From an uncultured beta proteobacterium (GTDB taxonomy: Bacteria; Pseudomonadota; Gammaproteobacteria; Burkholderiales; Burkholderiaceae): DNA of 20,196 nt. The translations under genes were made by a program, and so were the position numbers. Below, piece by piece: positions 1 through 6,793 of the stretch (the first letter of the stretch is position 1; the number at the start of each line of letters is the position of its first letter). The notes under the pieces are model-generated. The model did no database searches. It saw only the letters and a program-made list of their open reading frames with translations, and was not told the DNA's origin. The stretch lies in contig CAJARE010000226.1 in the NCBI GenBank assembly GCA_903944255.1, positions 1 through 20,196 of the forward strand, given 5' to 3'.

Positions 1-1
1 A

Positions 2-172
2 GAAAACAGGCATAGCTTACAAGTTGAACTTCGTCGACCCGTCTATATGGATGAAATAACTCGAATACCTAATAAAAATTTTCATGTAGTAAAAAACGAC
101 CTTAGCCAACTACTTAAAAATATTAGGGTATATCTAAATTATCGAAAGTCGAACAAAACTACTCTAACTTAA
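2..172 (+). CDS. Unidentified ORF 3' end, open at the left edge
   Basis: A reading frame of about 56 codons is open from the left edge and stops with TAA at 170-172. The visible peptide is basic and mixed in character (it contains VELRRPVYMDEITRIPNKN) with no motif I recognise. It could be the C-terminus of a gene lying mostly outside the window, a decayed fragment like the neighbouring HU remnant, or chance, since the region is AT-rich and an open stretch this short is weak evidence. No function is proposed. Confidence 0.22.
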   Translation, partial: ENRHSLQVELRRPVYMDEITRIPNKNFHVVKNDLSQLLKNIRVYLNYRKSNKTTLT

Positions 173-312
173 CAGTAACGCAACAAAATTAGTCTATAAA
201 ATAATGATTTGTATGCTATTAAATTTGATATGTAGCTTTGGTATAACTTCTCAGTCAGCAGAATAGGTATTATTTCTGATGAGAGTTTTAGATTCATAAT
301 TTGCTTGCGCTG

Positions 313-447
313 ATTGACGGCGTCCTTAAATGCCTTACCACCTTTGAACTTAATCGTTGTAGCGGCAGGCATCTTAAGTTCAGCACCAGTTTAAGGATTT
401 CCCTCAATACGAGCGTTAAGCTTACTTGACTTAAAAGTGCCAAACTA
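313..447 (-). pseudogene. Remnant of an HU-family DNA-binding protein gene
   Basis: Read on the minus strand from about 447 down to 313, one frame gives FGTFKSSKLNARIEGNP, a stop, then TGAELKMPAATTIKFKGGKA and FKDAVN. This follows the C-terminal half of HU proteins (GFGTF, then arm residues R-x-G-NPKTG, then the KAGKALKDAVN-like end). The Lys codon expected in NPKTG is TAA (391-393), and the codon before FGTF, where Gly is usual, is TAG (445-447). Upstream of 447 the similarity fades and no HU N-terminus is found; downstream of DAVN the frame runs on to 169 without family resemblance. I infer a broken, non-functional gene left at the flank of the cluster. HU is a nucleoid protein in general, but no function is expected here. 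Confidence 0.7.
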
Positions 448-669
448 TGAATCTATAGAGCAGTCGATGCTGGAGATTCACCTAAATATACAAAGAGGCT
501 CAGATCATTATTGGGAAGTGGATCAAGCATTACAACCATGTCTGACCCCATAGCCCATTAGGTTACCGGTCATCAGCTCTCAAACCCAAGTACCTAGCTT
601 ATTACAGAACCAACCTATTTTGCTGCAATGATTTACTATAGAAATGCTCTCTTTAGTCACGGATCTCAT
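448..669. other. Non-coding stretch, no intact gene
   Basis: Between the HU remnant and the thioesterase promoter no frame gives a recognisable protein and stops are frequent in all frames. The base GTCTGACCCCA at about 540-550 recalls a motif seen beside some REP/IS200-like elements, but no transposase or repeat partner is visible. It is best described as degraded or intergenic sequence. Confidence 0.5.
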
Positions 670-698
670 TTGACAGCAGTTCATAAACTATCTAAATT
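670..698 (+). promoter_or_regulatory. Candidate sigma70 promoter for the type II thioesterase
   Basis: A perfect -35 hexamer TTGACA (670-675) is followed after exactly 17 nt by TAAATT (693-698), a 4-of-6 match to the -10 consensus. Transcription would begin near 705, leaving a leader of about 60 nt before the ATG at 765. The leader holds a short inverted repeat, AAAACC (714-719) with GGTTTT (726-731), which has no T-tract and so is not an obvious terminator. Confidence 0.5.
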
Positions 699-764
699 GC
701 ACTCAACATACTGAAAACCCATTGTGGTTTTACTTGCCCCCCTTAAAAACCCTCAAAGAGAAAA

Positions 765-1529
765 ATGTTAAGTTCCTGGATAGTACCAATCGCAAGCACT
801 GAAAAACGTTCATTGCGATTATTTTGCCTACCTTATGCGGGAGGCGGAGCATCTGTCTTTAGGAAATGGAAGGAGTTTTTGGCGCCCAACATTGAATTAT
901 TTGCCATCCAACTACCTGGAAGAGAATCCAGATATTCTGAGCCGCCAATTCAAGACCTTAGTCTTCTTATTCAGGAGATTGCTAACAGCATCATGAATTT
1001 TGGACATTTTCCTTTTGCTATTTATGGCCATAGTCTTGGGGGAAGCCTAGCATTTGAATTAACACTTGAACTTGAGCGAAAAGGATTCTATCCCGAATAT
1101 TTATTTATCTCAGGAAGACAATCACCCGGCCATATATCTCTAAGAAGCCCCATAGGCCATTTACCTGATGATCAATTTTTAAATGAATTAGCGCAATATA
1201 AAAGCACCCCCCCTGAGATACTTCAAAATCATGAGTTCATTAAGATATTGCTACCAATGCTTAAGGCTGATTTTTCTATTGCCGAGAAATGCACACATGA
1301 ACCCAATAAAAAAGTTCTAGCCGATCTTATAGCTATTGGTTCATACAAAGATATATGGTTACTGCCAACCTCCCTAGAAGGATGGGGCGATTACACCACG
1401 GGCAAATTCTCTACTCAATGGTTTGATGGGGGGCATCTTTTTTTAAATGAAAATACACAGTCTTTGGTCGACTTCATAATGTCAAAAATACAGCTAAGCA
1501 CGCAAAGCCCCTGGAATAAAAAGCCTTAA
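765..1529 (+). CDS. Type II (editing) thioesterase of a PKS/NRPS cluster
   Basis: This is a discrete alpha/beta-hydrolase thioesterase of 254 aa, the usual length for the external (GrsT/RifR-like) family. These cytosolic enzymes hydrolyse aberrant or stalled acyl groups from carrier proteins and so keep the assembly line moving. Visible motifs are LFCLPYAGGGAS (about 19-30), the LPGRE segment (50-54), the nucleophile elbow GHSLGG (88-93, Ser90), a probable catalytic Asp196 in GSYKD, and the His motif GGHLFLNE (His224). The full triad suggests an active enzyme. The ATG is preceded by only a weak purine run (AAAGAG). It is the first plus-strand gene, downstream of the promoter at 670-698 and facing the same way as the ACP/AsnB pair. 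Its substrates are presumably the carrier domains of the minus-strand megasynthase; this is inferred from context. Confidence 0.93.
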   Translation: MLSSWIVPIASTEKRSLRLFCLPYAGGGASVFRKWKEFLAPNIELFAIQLPGRESRYSEPPIQDLSLLIQEIANSIMNFGHFPFAIYGHSLGGSLAFELTLELERKGFYPEYLFISGRQSPGHISLRSPIGHLPDDQFLNELAQYKSTPPEILQNHEFIKILLPMLKADFSIAEKCTHEPNKKVLADLIAIGSYKDIWLLPTSLEGWGDYTTGKFSTQWFDGGHLFLNENTQSLVDFIMSKIQLSTQSPWNKKP

Positions 1530-1704
1530 TACCCCCAAAAATCTGTATTTTTGCCATTTTTCCCCAAATAGGTGCAAATTAACCAAGCTGCCATAACAGC
1601 AAAAAACAACTCCGAATGGCTTGATTTAATCAAAAAAATGCTAAAATTAACGAAGTTTTTATTATTCTTATCAATGTAAATTACTACCATTAGGAGATGA
1701 TTAC

Positions 1705-2046
1705 ATGGCACAAATTGAAGCTCAAAACCCTACAGGCGTTCTAGCTAACGGCGTAAAACTAGTCGGAGAGTCTTTTTTGCCAGGAGCAAGTCTGCTAATG
1801 GAAGGTAAATTTTTGGATGGGGCCGCGCATTCAATAATCGGCCTTGGTGCAAAAGTTGTTTTTGGTCCCCTAGGTCTGGTACTAGTATGCGCCGACTCTT
1901 TCGCAAAGGCGACTACTCAGAAATCTCTCTGGAATTACGCCACTGATACATACCATGCGCAAATAGAAAAAAGAAAAAAAGATCAAGAAGCGAGTGCTGC
2001 ATCAACTGAAGCTCCAGCCGTAAAAGTCATCAAAAATACTGCTTGA
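1705..2046 (+). CDS. Small DUF6072-like protein
   Basis: The predicted protein has 113 aa. Its core (about residues 15-77: VKLVGESFLPGAS, a Gly-rich hydrophobic stretch at 38-64, then DSFAKATTQKSLW) resembles, as I recall it, the DUF6072 family of small uncharacterised bacterial proteins; no function is established. The hydrophobic part is broken by Gly/Pro and could form a membrane-associated hairpin. The tail (85-113) is charged then Ala-rich and probably disordered. A good Shine-Dalgarno site, AGGAG, lies about 8 nt before the ATG, and a strong terminator follows, so it is probably transcribed as a single gene. Nothing in it suggests a catalytic role in polyketide assembly. It may be a passenger or a self-protection/envelope protein; neither is supported beyond location. 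Confidence 0.75.
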   Translation: MAQIEAQNPTGVLANGVKLVGESFLPGASLLMEGKFLDGAAHSIIGLGAKVVFGPLGLVLVCADSFAKATTQKSLWNYATDTYHAQIEKRKKDQEASAASTEAPAVKVIKNTA

Positions 2047-2077
2047 CTATCTAAACGCTCAATTAGCTAGTGAACAG

Positions 2078-2104
2078 AAAAGCCGGTCTCAGTCCGGCTT
2101 TTTT
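2078..2104 (+). terminator. Rho-independent terminator after the DUF6072-like gene
   Basis: A perfect 9-bp stem AAAAGCCGG (2078-2086) / CCGGCTTTT (2094-2102) with a 7-nt loop ends in a run of six T (2099-2104). It lies 31 nt after the stop of the small gene and would insulate it from the ACP/AsnB pair, implying that the pair has its own promoter in 2105-2209. Confidence 0.92.
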
Positions 2105-2209
2105 ATATGGGAGTTTGGTAATTAGCAATTCAGATGAAACCTGCTGTAGATTGAATTTATTTTCGCCAATGTCTAGCTGTGTAGGCCCCTTATTTTCCTA
2201 AAAAATACA

Positions 2210-2491
2210 ATGGACAAAATTCGTACATTCATTGAAGAGCAATTCCTCATAACATTCGACGAATCATTCCCAGAAGAAACTGATCTATTCAAAGAAGGGG
2301 TAATGGACTCTTTTGGCTATGTACAACTATGCCGTTTTCTTGAGCGAGAATTCTCAATTGTTTTTTCTGAGCAAGACATGACTAATAATGTAATGGTTAG
2401 CCTAACTCGGATTCAAGAACATGTTGCCCGAAAATTGAAATTAATTGCTCAAGAAAAATTGAGCAATCCAGATACCGGGCAGACCCCTTAA
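2210..2491 (+). CDS. Discrete acyl carrier protein paired with AsnB
   Basis: This is a stand-alone carrier protein of 93 aa, helical and acidic as usual for the family. The phosphopantetheine attachment site is Ser34 in GVMDSFGYVQL (30-40). The ATG has no clear Shine-Dalgarno site (CCTAAAAAATACA precedes it). Only 4 nt separate its stop from the amidotransferase ATG, so the two are almost certainly co-translated and act together: the acyl group carried here is the likely substrate of the amidotransferase. Discrete ACP plus AsnB-like amidotransferase pairs make malonamoyl-ACP starter units in glutarimide trans-AT pathways (such as the MgsA/MgsB pair of iso-migrastatin); that role here is an inference. 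It lacks the DSVDR form seen in the HCS donor ACP at 6481-6726, so the two carriers should not be interchangeable. Confidence 0.92.
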   Translation: MDKIRTFIEEQFLITFDESFPEETDLFKEGVMDSFGYVQLCRFLEREFSIVFSEQDMTNNVMVSLTRIQEHVARKLKLIAQEKLSNPDTGQTP

Positions 2492-2495
2492 TTAC

Positions 2496-4463
2496 ATGTG
2501 TGGTATCGCAGGCTTCTTTCAGCCCCCTCTAGATGTCTCTGAATACCCCTCCACAATCATACAAATGGTTGGGAGAATTGAACATCGCGGTCCAGATGGC
2601 TTGGGATACTTTATTGATGACAATTGCGCCATTGGAGCAGCACGTCTAAGCATCATAGATCATCAATTAGGCACACAACCTATAAGCGCTCAGCATGATC
2701 GCTACTGGATTTGTTACAACGGAGAAATTTATAACTATAAAGAGCTAAGAACAGAGCTAGAGGCGCTTGGACAAATATTTCATACTCAGTCTGATACCGA
2801 AGTAGTACTGCAGTCATGGATTACATGGGGAGAAGCTTGTCTAGCAAAATTAAATGGCGGCTTTGCTTTTGCTATCTATGATCGTAAAACAACATCACTT
2901 GTTCTGGCCCGAGATCGCTTTGGAAAACGTCCTTTATTTTATGTAAAAAAAGGTAAAGGGTTGCTATTTGCGTCTGAAATGAAAGCTTTTTTAGCTTTTC
3001 CAAGTTTCCACTTTGAACAAGATACTGAACAACTCTCATCCATCCTTGCACAATGGACTCCTTTACCAGAACAAACTGGGTTTTCCAATATTAATAGCTT
3101 GCCAATGGGTGAATATCTATTAGTCAAATCAAATGAAGTAATAAAGCGGCGCTACACTTCATTATCATTACACCCTACTATTCCCATTTCAAATGAAGAT
3201 GAAGCAATAGAGATTGTCCAAAAAACACTAGAAGAGAGTGTGCGTTTGCGAATGCGAAGTGATGTAGGTGTTGGCGTGTATTTAAGTGGCGGTCTAGATT
3301 CGGCAATTATTGCTATGCTAGCAAGTAAGGTTAGCGGCCAAAAGATAAAGACCTTCTCAATTAAATTTGAAGAAGCTCAATTTGATGAATCAGCAGAGCA
3401 GGAAGAAATTTCCTCAATGCTTAATACTGAGCATGAATCGGTTCACATCACTGATGGTGATATAACTGAAAATTTTCCTGAAGCGATATTTCATGCTGAG
3501 ATACCTGCATTTCGGAGCGCTTTTGTGCCCATGTTCATGCTTTCCAAAAAAACATCTGAGAAAGGTACTAAAGTAGTTCTTTCAGGCGAAGGTGCAGATG
3601 AAGCTTTTCTTGGATATGATATTTTTAAGGAAACCCAGCTTCGCTCTAAATGGTCTGAGCTTGATGACTCCAAGAGGAGAATGGAGTTATCTAAACTTTA
3701 CCCCCATTTGGATCACTTTGGTCCACAGGATCTTGAGGCAATTGTTGGACTTTACAAGCAATTTTCAAGCGAGCGATTATCGGGACTTTTTTCACATGAA
3801 CTTAGATTCCAAAATGGTCGTTTTTGCACAAGGTTAATGCGGGAGCCAGGCGACCCTTTTCGCGCCATTGGCTCGCTAGTTGAGCGAGAGCCCAGTTTTA
3901 CGAGTCTATCGCCAATTCAAAAAGCTCAATGGCTTGAATTTCACACACTTCTTCCAGGTTATTTATTATCAACTCAAGGAGATCGGATGAGCCTAGCCCA
4001 TGGGGTTGAAAATCGATGTCCTTTTCTTGACCAGTCAGTAGTTGATGTAGCCTCATCAATCAACCATCGTTTTGATGACGGATTCGAGGAAAAGCGCATT
4101 CTCCGTCGAGCTTTTCAGCATAATTTACCTCAAAGTGTCATCAAGAAAAGGAAATTTCCCTATAGATCTCCAGATAGTGCAGCCTTTGCTGCAAAGCCGC
4201 CTGATTATCTCGAATTATTACAATCTGAAGCTGAGCTATCAAAATTACCTTATCTTCACCATCAATTTGCAAGGGCCTTAACTAAAAAGGTACTCACAAA
4301 TCCGCCTAGTACAATTAGCACCAAGGAAAATCAGGCTTTTATTTTTTTAATTTCAATAGTTTTGCTTCATCATTTTTTTGTAGAGCAAAATGGAATAAAT
4401 AGATTCATTACTAAATCTTCAACTCAAATCAAAGCGGTTGATATGCGAACAAATTACAACTAG
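2496..4463 (+). CDS. asnB: AsnB-type glutamine-dependent amidotransferase
   Basis: This 655-aa protein has the two-domain asparagine synthase B architecture: it hydrolyses glutamine, channels the ammonia and amidates an adenylated carboxylate. The N-terminal Ntn glutaminase starts MCGIAGFF with the Cys2 nucleophile, and carries RLSIID (Arg50), YNGEIYN (Asn75, Glu77) and SDTEV (Asp100). The synthetase domain has the ATP-pyrophosphatase loop SGGLDS (264-269), SGEGADE (363-369) and the ENRCPFLD segment. All key residues are present. It is longer than primary-metabolism AsnB (about 550 aa) and in the range of versions from biosynthetic clusters. Coupling to the ACP at 2210-2491 suggests the substrate is an ACP-bound acid, such as malonyl-ACP giving malonamoyl-ACP, or a late carboxylate. 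True asparagine synthesis is possible but less likely in this context. The start is fixed by the need for Cys at position 2. Confidence 0.95.
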   Translation: MCGIAGFFQPPLDVSEYPSTIIQMVGRIEHRGPDGLGYFIDDNCAIGAARLSIIDHQLGTQPISAQHDRYWICYNGEIYNYKELRTELEALGQIFHTQSDTEVVLQSWITWGEACLAKLNGGFAFAIYDRKTTSLVLARDRFGKRPLFYVKKGKGLLFASEMKAFLAFPSFHFEQDTEQLSSILAQWTPLPEQTGFSNINSLPMGEYLLVKSNEVIKRRYTSLSLHPTIPISNEDEAIEIVQKTLEESVRLRMRSDVGVGVYLSGGLDSAIIAMLASKVSGQKIKTFSIKFEEAQFDESAEQEEISSMLNTEHESVHITDGDITENFPEAIFHAEIPAFRSAFVPMFMLSKKTSEKGTKVVLSGEGADEAFLGYDIFKETQLRSKWSELDDSKRRMELSKLYPHLDHFGPQDLEAIVGLYKQFSSERLSGLFSHELRFQNGRFCTRLMREPGDPFRAIGSLVEREPSFTSLSPIQKAQWLEFHTLLPGYLLSTQGDRMSLAHGVENRCPFLDQSVVDVASSINHRFDDGFEEKRILRRAFQHNLPQSVIKKRKFPYRSPDSAAFAAKPPDYLELLQSEAELSKLPYLHHQFARALTKKVLTNPPSTISTKENQAFIFLISIVLLHHFFVEQNGINRFITKSSTQIKAVDMRTNYN

Positions 4464-4475
4464 GACTTTGAAGCA

Positions 4476-5261
4476 CTATTTTTCCCAGGGAAATTTTGAT
4501 TCCTCTATATATCGACTAATATTCTTCAGATTTATGGGATCCTTAAATAAGAGTTGATTAGCCGATATTGCAATTTGCTTGTCCCTAATAGGTTGATCAA
4601 ATATCTCACTACAGTATTTTTTATATTGGCAAATGCTTGTCTTGCTAATCCGCTGCAGTCTATTCAGATGCGCCCGTAATAAAACTTCAGTCGAATCCCC
4701 CAATACATCAACAAGCCCCATATTAAGAGCCTCTTCTGCTGTAAAGACGCGAGTCATTAACGTCATATAGTGGGATTTTTGCTTGCCTATACGGTTTGAT
4801 AAAAAGGGTAGTACGCAAGCAGGGAAAAGCCCAAATAAGAGCTCTGAAAGACTAAAACTTGCGCTGCTATCGGCCAGCACAATATCTGATGCCGCTACGA
4901 AACCTAGACCACCCGCATTTACACGCCCTCTTACAACGCTAATAGTAATGAAGGAGGAATACATAAAATCCAACCAAAGATTATAAAGAGGATTTGGATC
5001 TGGAGATTCAAGAGCCCCCTTCTTAATCTTGTCATTCATTTCATCAAAATCTCCACCCACACAAAATATATCTGGTGAACCCTCAAGCACTAGAATCGTA
5101 ATCGGTATATCACGCACCTCATCTTTGCATAGCGCAACTATTGAAGCAAGCTCAGTAATAAGCTGTGCATTAATTGCATTATTTTTTTCAGGGCGATCAA
5201 TGCGTACTCTACAAATATTTCCAGTCACTTCAGCACGAATAGTTTTGAATGGCTCTTTCAT
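4476..5261 (-). CDS. ECH1-type enoyl-CoA hydratase (HCS-cassette dehydratase, PksH-like)
   Basis: This 261-aa crotonase-superfamily protein is the dehydratase (ECH1) of the beta-branching cassette. It removes water from the HMG-like intermediate on the PKS carrier to give a 3-methylglutaconyl-type thioester. Crotonase oxyanion-hole segments are FCVGGDF (66-72) and NAGGLGF (115-121). The run FSLSELLFGLFPACVLPFL (136-154), then RIGKQKSHYMTLMTR, is characteristic of PksH-type ECH1 rather than of the ECH2 decarboxylase. A Shine-Dalgarno site (GAGG) lies about 7 nt before the ATG, and the gene starts 12 nt after the ketosynthase stop, as the last gene of the minus-strand series. Its 3' end faces AsnB with 12 nt between stops. 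No ECH2 partner is visible in the window. Confidence 0.92.
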   Translation of the reverse strand: MKEPFKTIRAEVTGNICRVRIDRPEKNNAINAQLITELASIVALCKDEVRDIPITILVLEGSPDIFCVGGDFDEMNDKIKKGALESPDPNPLYNLWLDFMYSSFITISVVRGRVNAGGLGFVAASDIVLADSSASFSLSELLFGLFPACVLPFLSNRIGKQKSHYMTLMTRVFTAEEALNMGLVDVLGDSTEVLLRAHLNRLQRISKTSICQYKKYCSEIFDQPIRDKQIAISANQLLFKDPINLKNISRYIEESKFPWEK

Positions 5262-5273
5262 AAATACCTCATA

Positions 5274-6491
5274 TTATGGTGCCCGTACCACTAAAGCAGT
5301 ATCCACACCACCAAATCCCGATGAAAGTGATAGTGCATGCATGAATCGATGTGGTTTGGAAGATTCCAATACCCAATTAAAGTCAGTATTAATTGGATTA
5401 ATTAAGTTTCGTGTTGGATGCAAATAACCCTCACGCATTTGAAGAAGAATAGCGGCTAATTCTACAGATGCTGCTGAGCTAAGCCCATGCCCAATGATTG
5501 ACTTTGTAGAGTTGATTGCAGCATGCTCTAAACCAAGTATGTGGAGAGCCTTTAACTCAATGTCATCGCCAGAAGGAGTGCCTGTACCATGCGTATTAAC
5601 GTAATCGATCTCAGAAGCAGTTAATTTCGCCTGAGCAAGAGCCATCTTAATTGCTCGAACTTCACCTTCGAGGGATGGTTGGGGCCCGCGATTTCCATTC
5701 GCAATATGAGCGCCACCTATTAAACTGCCGTAATTGTTTTTCAATGACTTAAGGTCACTGCGACACACTACGATTGCAGCACAAGATTCGCCATAAATAA
5801 ACCCACTATGATCTCGGTCAAATGGCCTACATGCCTGATCCGGCTTTAAATCAGAGGCTCCCATTGCACCTAATGATTGAAAAGCGTGGCATTCTAAATA
5901 AGAAATATCTTGCAATGCTCCGAGTGCGATACATGCATCAACACGACCAGAGCTTACTGCTTCCATAGCATGTAATATTGCTATCGCACTGGCTGCCGAG
6001 GCACCACCTAAGCTATAGCTAAATCCACGAATTGGATAAGTGTTAGAACATAGTCCGCATAAATCATTATCAAAAAAAGTATAGCTGTATCGAGGATTTA
6101 ATAGATGGGGTCGATCTATATATGATTGATGCAATAGCATATGTTCACGTGACTGTAAATTAGAGCCACCTACTACCAAACCAATCCTATTAGGATCGAT
6201 CAAATCAAGCTGCGCTTCTTGCCAAGCCTCATCTATTACTGCAATAGCTACCTGTCCTGTTAATCCTGTCTGCCTGGAGAGGCGTGGGGATAAAATTTGG
6301 GGAGGATCAGGTAATTCGGCGCCAATAAATGGCATAATTTGTGTTTTACTAATACGTCCAGGTCGTCGAAGATAGCCAAAAACATTACTAGAATTCAACA
6401 AAACATTTAAAAAAGAGGATTTGCCGTACCCCGCTGAGGTTGCAACCCCAATTCCACTTACTACTGGGGTATTCACTTGGTCAAGCACCAC
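5274..6491 (-). CDS. Decarboxylative ketosynthase with Cys-to-Ser active site (HCS cassette)
   Basis: This FabF-like free-standing ketosynthase (about 405 aa) belongs to the beta-branching cassette. In that family it decarboxylates malonyl on the donor ACP to acetyl-ACP without condensation. The position of the usual nucleophilic Cys reads GFSYSLGGASAAS, so Ser replaces Cys, the hallmark of this clade. The two His remain in NTHGTGT and IIGHGLSSAA. The frame is open further up to 6569, but that reading overlaps the ACP by 89 nt. The ACP stop lies within a GTGGTGCTTGA stretch, so a GTG start at 6491 or 6488 with stop/start overlap is preferred; the first residues would be VLDQVNTPVVSGIGVATS. 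No Shine-Dalgarno site is evident, which fits translational coupling. It lies between the donor ACP and ECH1, matching the PksF/AcpK arrangement. Confidence 0.9.
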   Translation of the reverse strand: MVLDQVNTPVVSGIGVATSAGYGKSSFLNVLLNSSNVFGYLRRPGRISKTQIMPFIGAELPDPPQILSPRLSRQTGLTGQVAIAVIDEAWQEAQLDLIDPNRIGLVVGGSNLQSREHMLLHQSYIDRPHLLNPRYSYTFFDNDLCGLCSNTYPIRGFSYSLGGASAASAIAILHAMEAVSSGRVDACIALGALQDISYLECHAFQSLGAMGASDLKPDQACRPFDRDHSGFIYGESCAAIVVCRSDLKSLKNNYGSLIGGAHIANGNRGPQPSLEGEVRAIKMALAQAKLTASEIDYVNTHGTGTPSGDDIELKALHILGLEHAAINSTKSIIGHGLSSAASVELAAILLQMREGYLHPTRNLINPINTDFNWVLESSKPHRFMHALSLSSGFGGVDTALVVRAP

Positions 6492-6726
6492 ATTTGATAA
6501 AAAGCAAATCAGCGAGTTCACCAAGATTTTTGGGGCCATGCAGTTGTACCATTGGTAATTCCAGGCCAATTACTTCAAGAACAAGAATAATAATCTCTTG
6601 TCGATCAACCGAATCGATACCTAATTCACTCATTTGATCATTTGGGTCTATGGGTGTGCCAACAAGGTTCGGACAAACAATGTATATTTGTTCAACGATA
6701 ATCGAAAATATTTTATTTTTATCCAA
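6481..6726 (-). CDS. HCS-cassette donor acyl carrier protein (AcpK-like)
   Basis: This discrete carrier protein of 81 aa has its phosphopantetheine site at Ser39 in LGIDSVDRQEI. The DS(V/I)DR pattern is typical of the AcpK-type donor ACP that holds malonyl, and then acetyl, for HMGS-mediated beta-branching. The start is a TTG codon (6726-6724); it is supported by a Shine-Dalgarno sequence GGAGAG (complement of 6731-6736) and by the lack of an in-frame ATG before residue 32. Its stop overlaps the GTG start region of the ketosynthase, so the two are translationally coupled. It follows the HMGS by 67 nt containing a small inverted repeat. Partners: the Cys-to-Ser ketosynthase decarboxylates its malonyl group, and the HMGS takes the acetyl group from it. 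Confidence 0.92.
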   Translation of the reverse strand: MDKNKIFSIIVEQIYIVCPNLVGTPIDPNDQMSELGIDSVDRQEIIILVLEVIGLELPMVQLHGPKNLGELADLLFIKCGA

Positions 6727-6769
6727 CTAACTCTCCAAAAATTAAATAATCAATATAGTTGCTGGGTAT

Positions 6770-6787
6770 AAGATTAAATATAATCTT
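6770..6787 (-). other. Inverted repeat in the HMGS-ACP intercistronic gap
   Basis: AAGATTA (6770-6776) and TAATCTT (6781-6787) form a perfect 7-bp inverted repeat with a 4-nt loop, 6 nt after the HMGS stop on the minus strand. Only one pair is G-C and no T-tract follows, so termination is unlikely. It could be a weak intercistronic RNA hairpin or a chance palindrome in AT-rich DNA. Confidence 0.35.
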
Positions 6788-6793
6788 CAGGGA

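Noticed and set aside
540..550. GTCTGACCCCA motif as an IS or REP-element end.
   Set aside because: There is no second copy, inverted partner or transposase in the window.
1537..1552. Possible terminator hairpin AAAAAT-CTGT-ATTTTT after the thioesterase gene.
   Set aside because: The stem is six A-T pairs only and no separate T-tract follows; too weak to call in AT-rich DNA.
1621..1647. Candidate promoter TTGATT...TAAAAT before the DUF6072-like gene.
   Set aside because: The spacer is only 15 nt and the -35 match is partial; a promoter is expected here but this assignment is not convincing.
2105..2209. Promoter search upstream of the ACP/AsnB pair (TTGAAT at 2151).
   Set aside because: No acceptable -10 element lies at 16-18 nt; a promoter is implied by the upstream terminator but I cannot place it.
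4481..4493. Palindrome TTTCCC-A-GGGAAA near the convergent gene ends as a bidirectional terminator.
   Set aside because: The single-base loop cannot form a stable hairpin of this stem, and it lies inside the ECH1 coding end (KFPWEK).
5029..5427. Plus-strand open frame of 132 codons across the ECH1/ketosynthase junction.
   Set aside because: It lies antisense to two well-supported genes with intact motifs and encodes no recognisable domain.
5274..6569. Longer ketosynthase starting at 6569.
   Set aside because: It would overlap the ACP gene by 89 nt and add residues with no ketosynthase character; GTG at 6491/6488 fits the coupling better.
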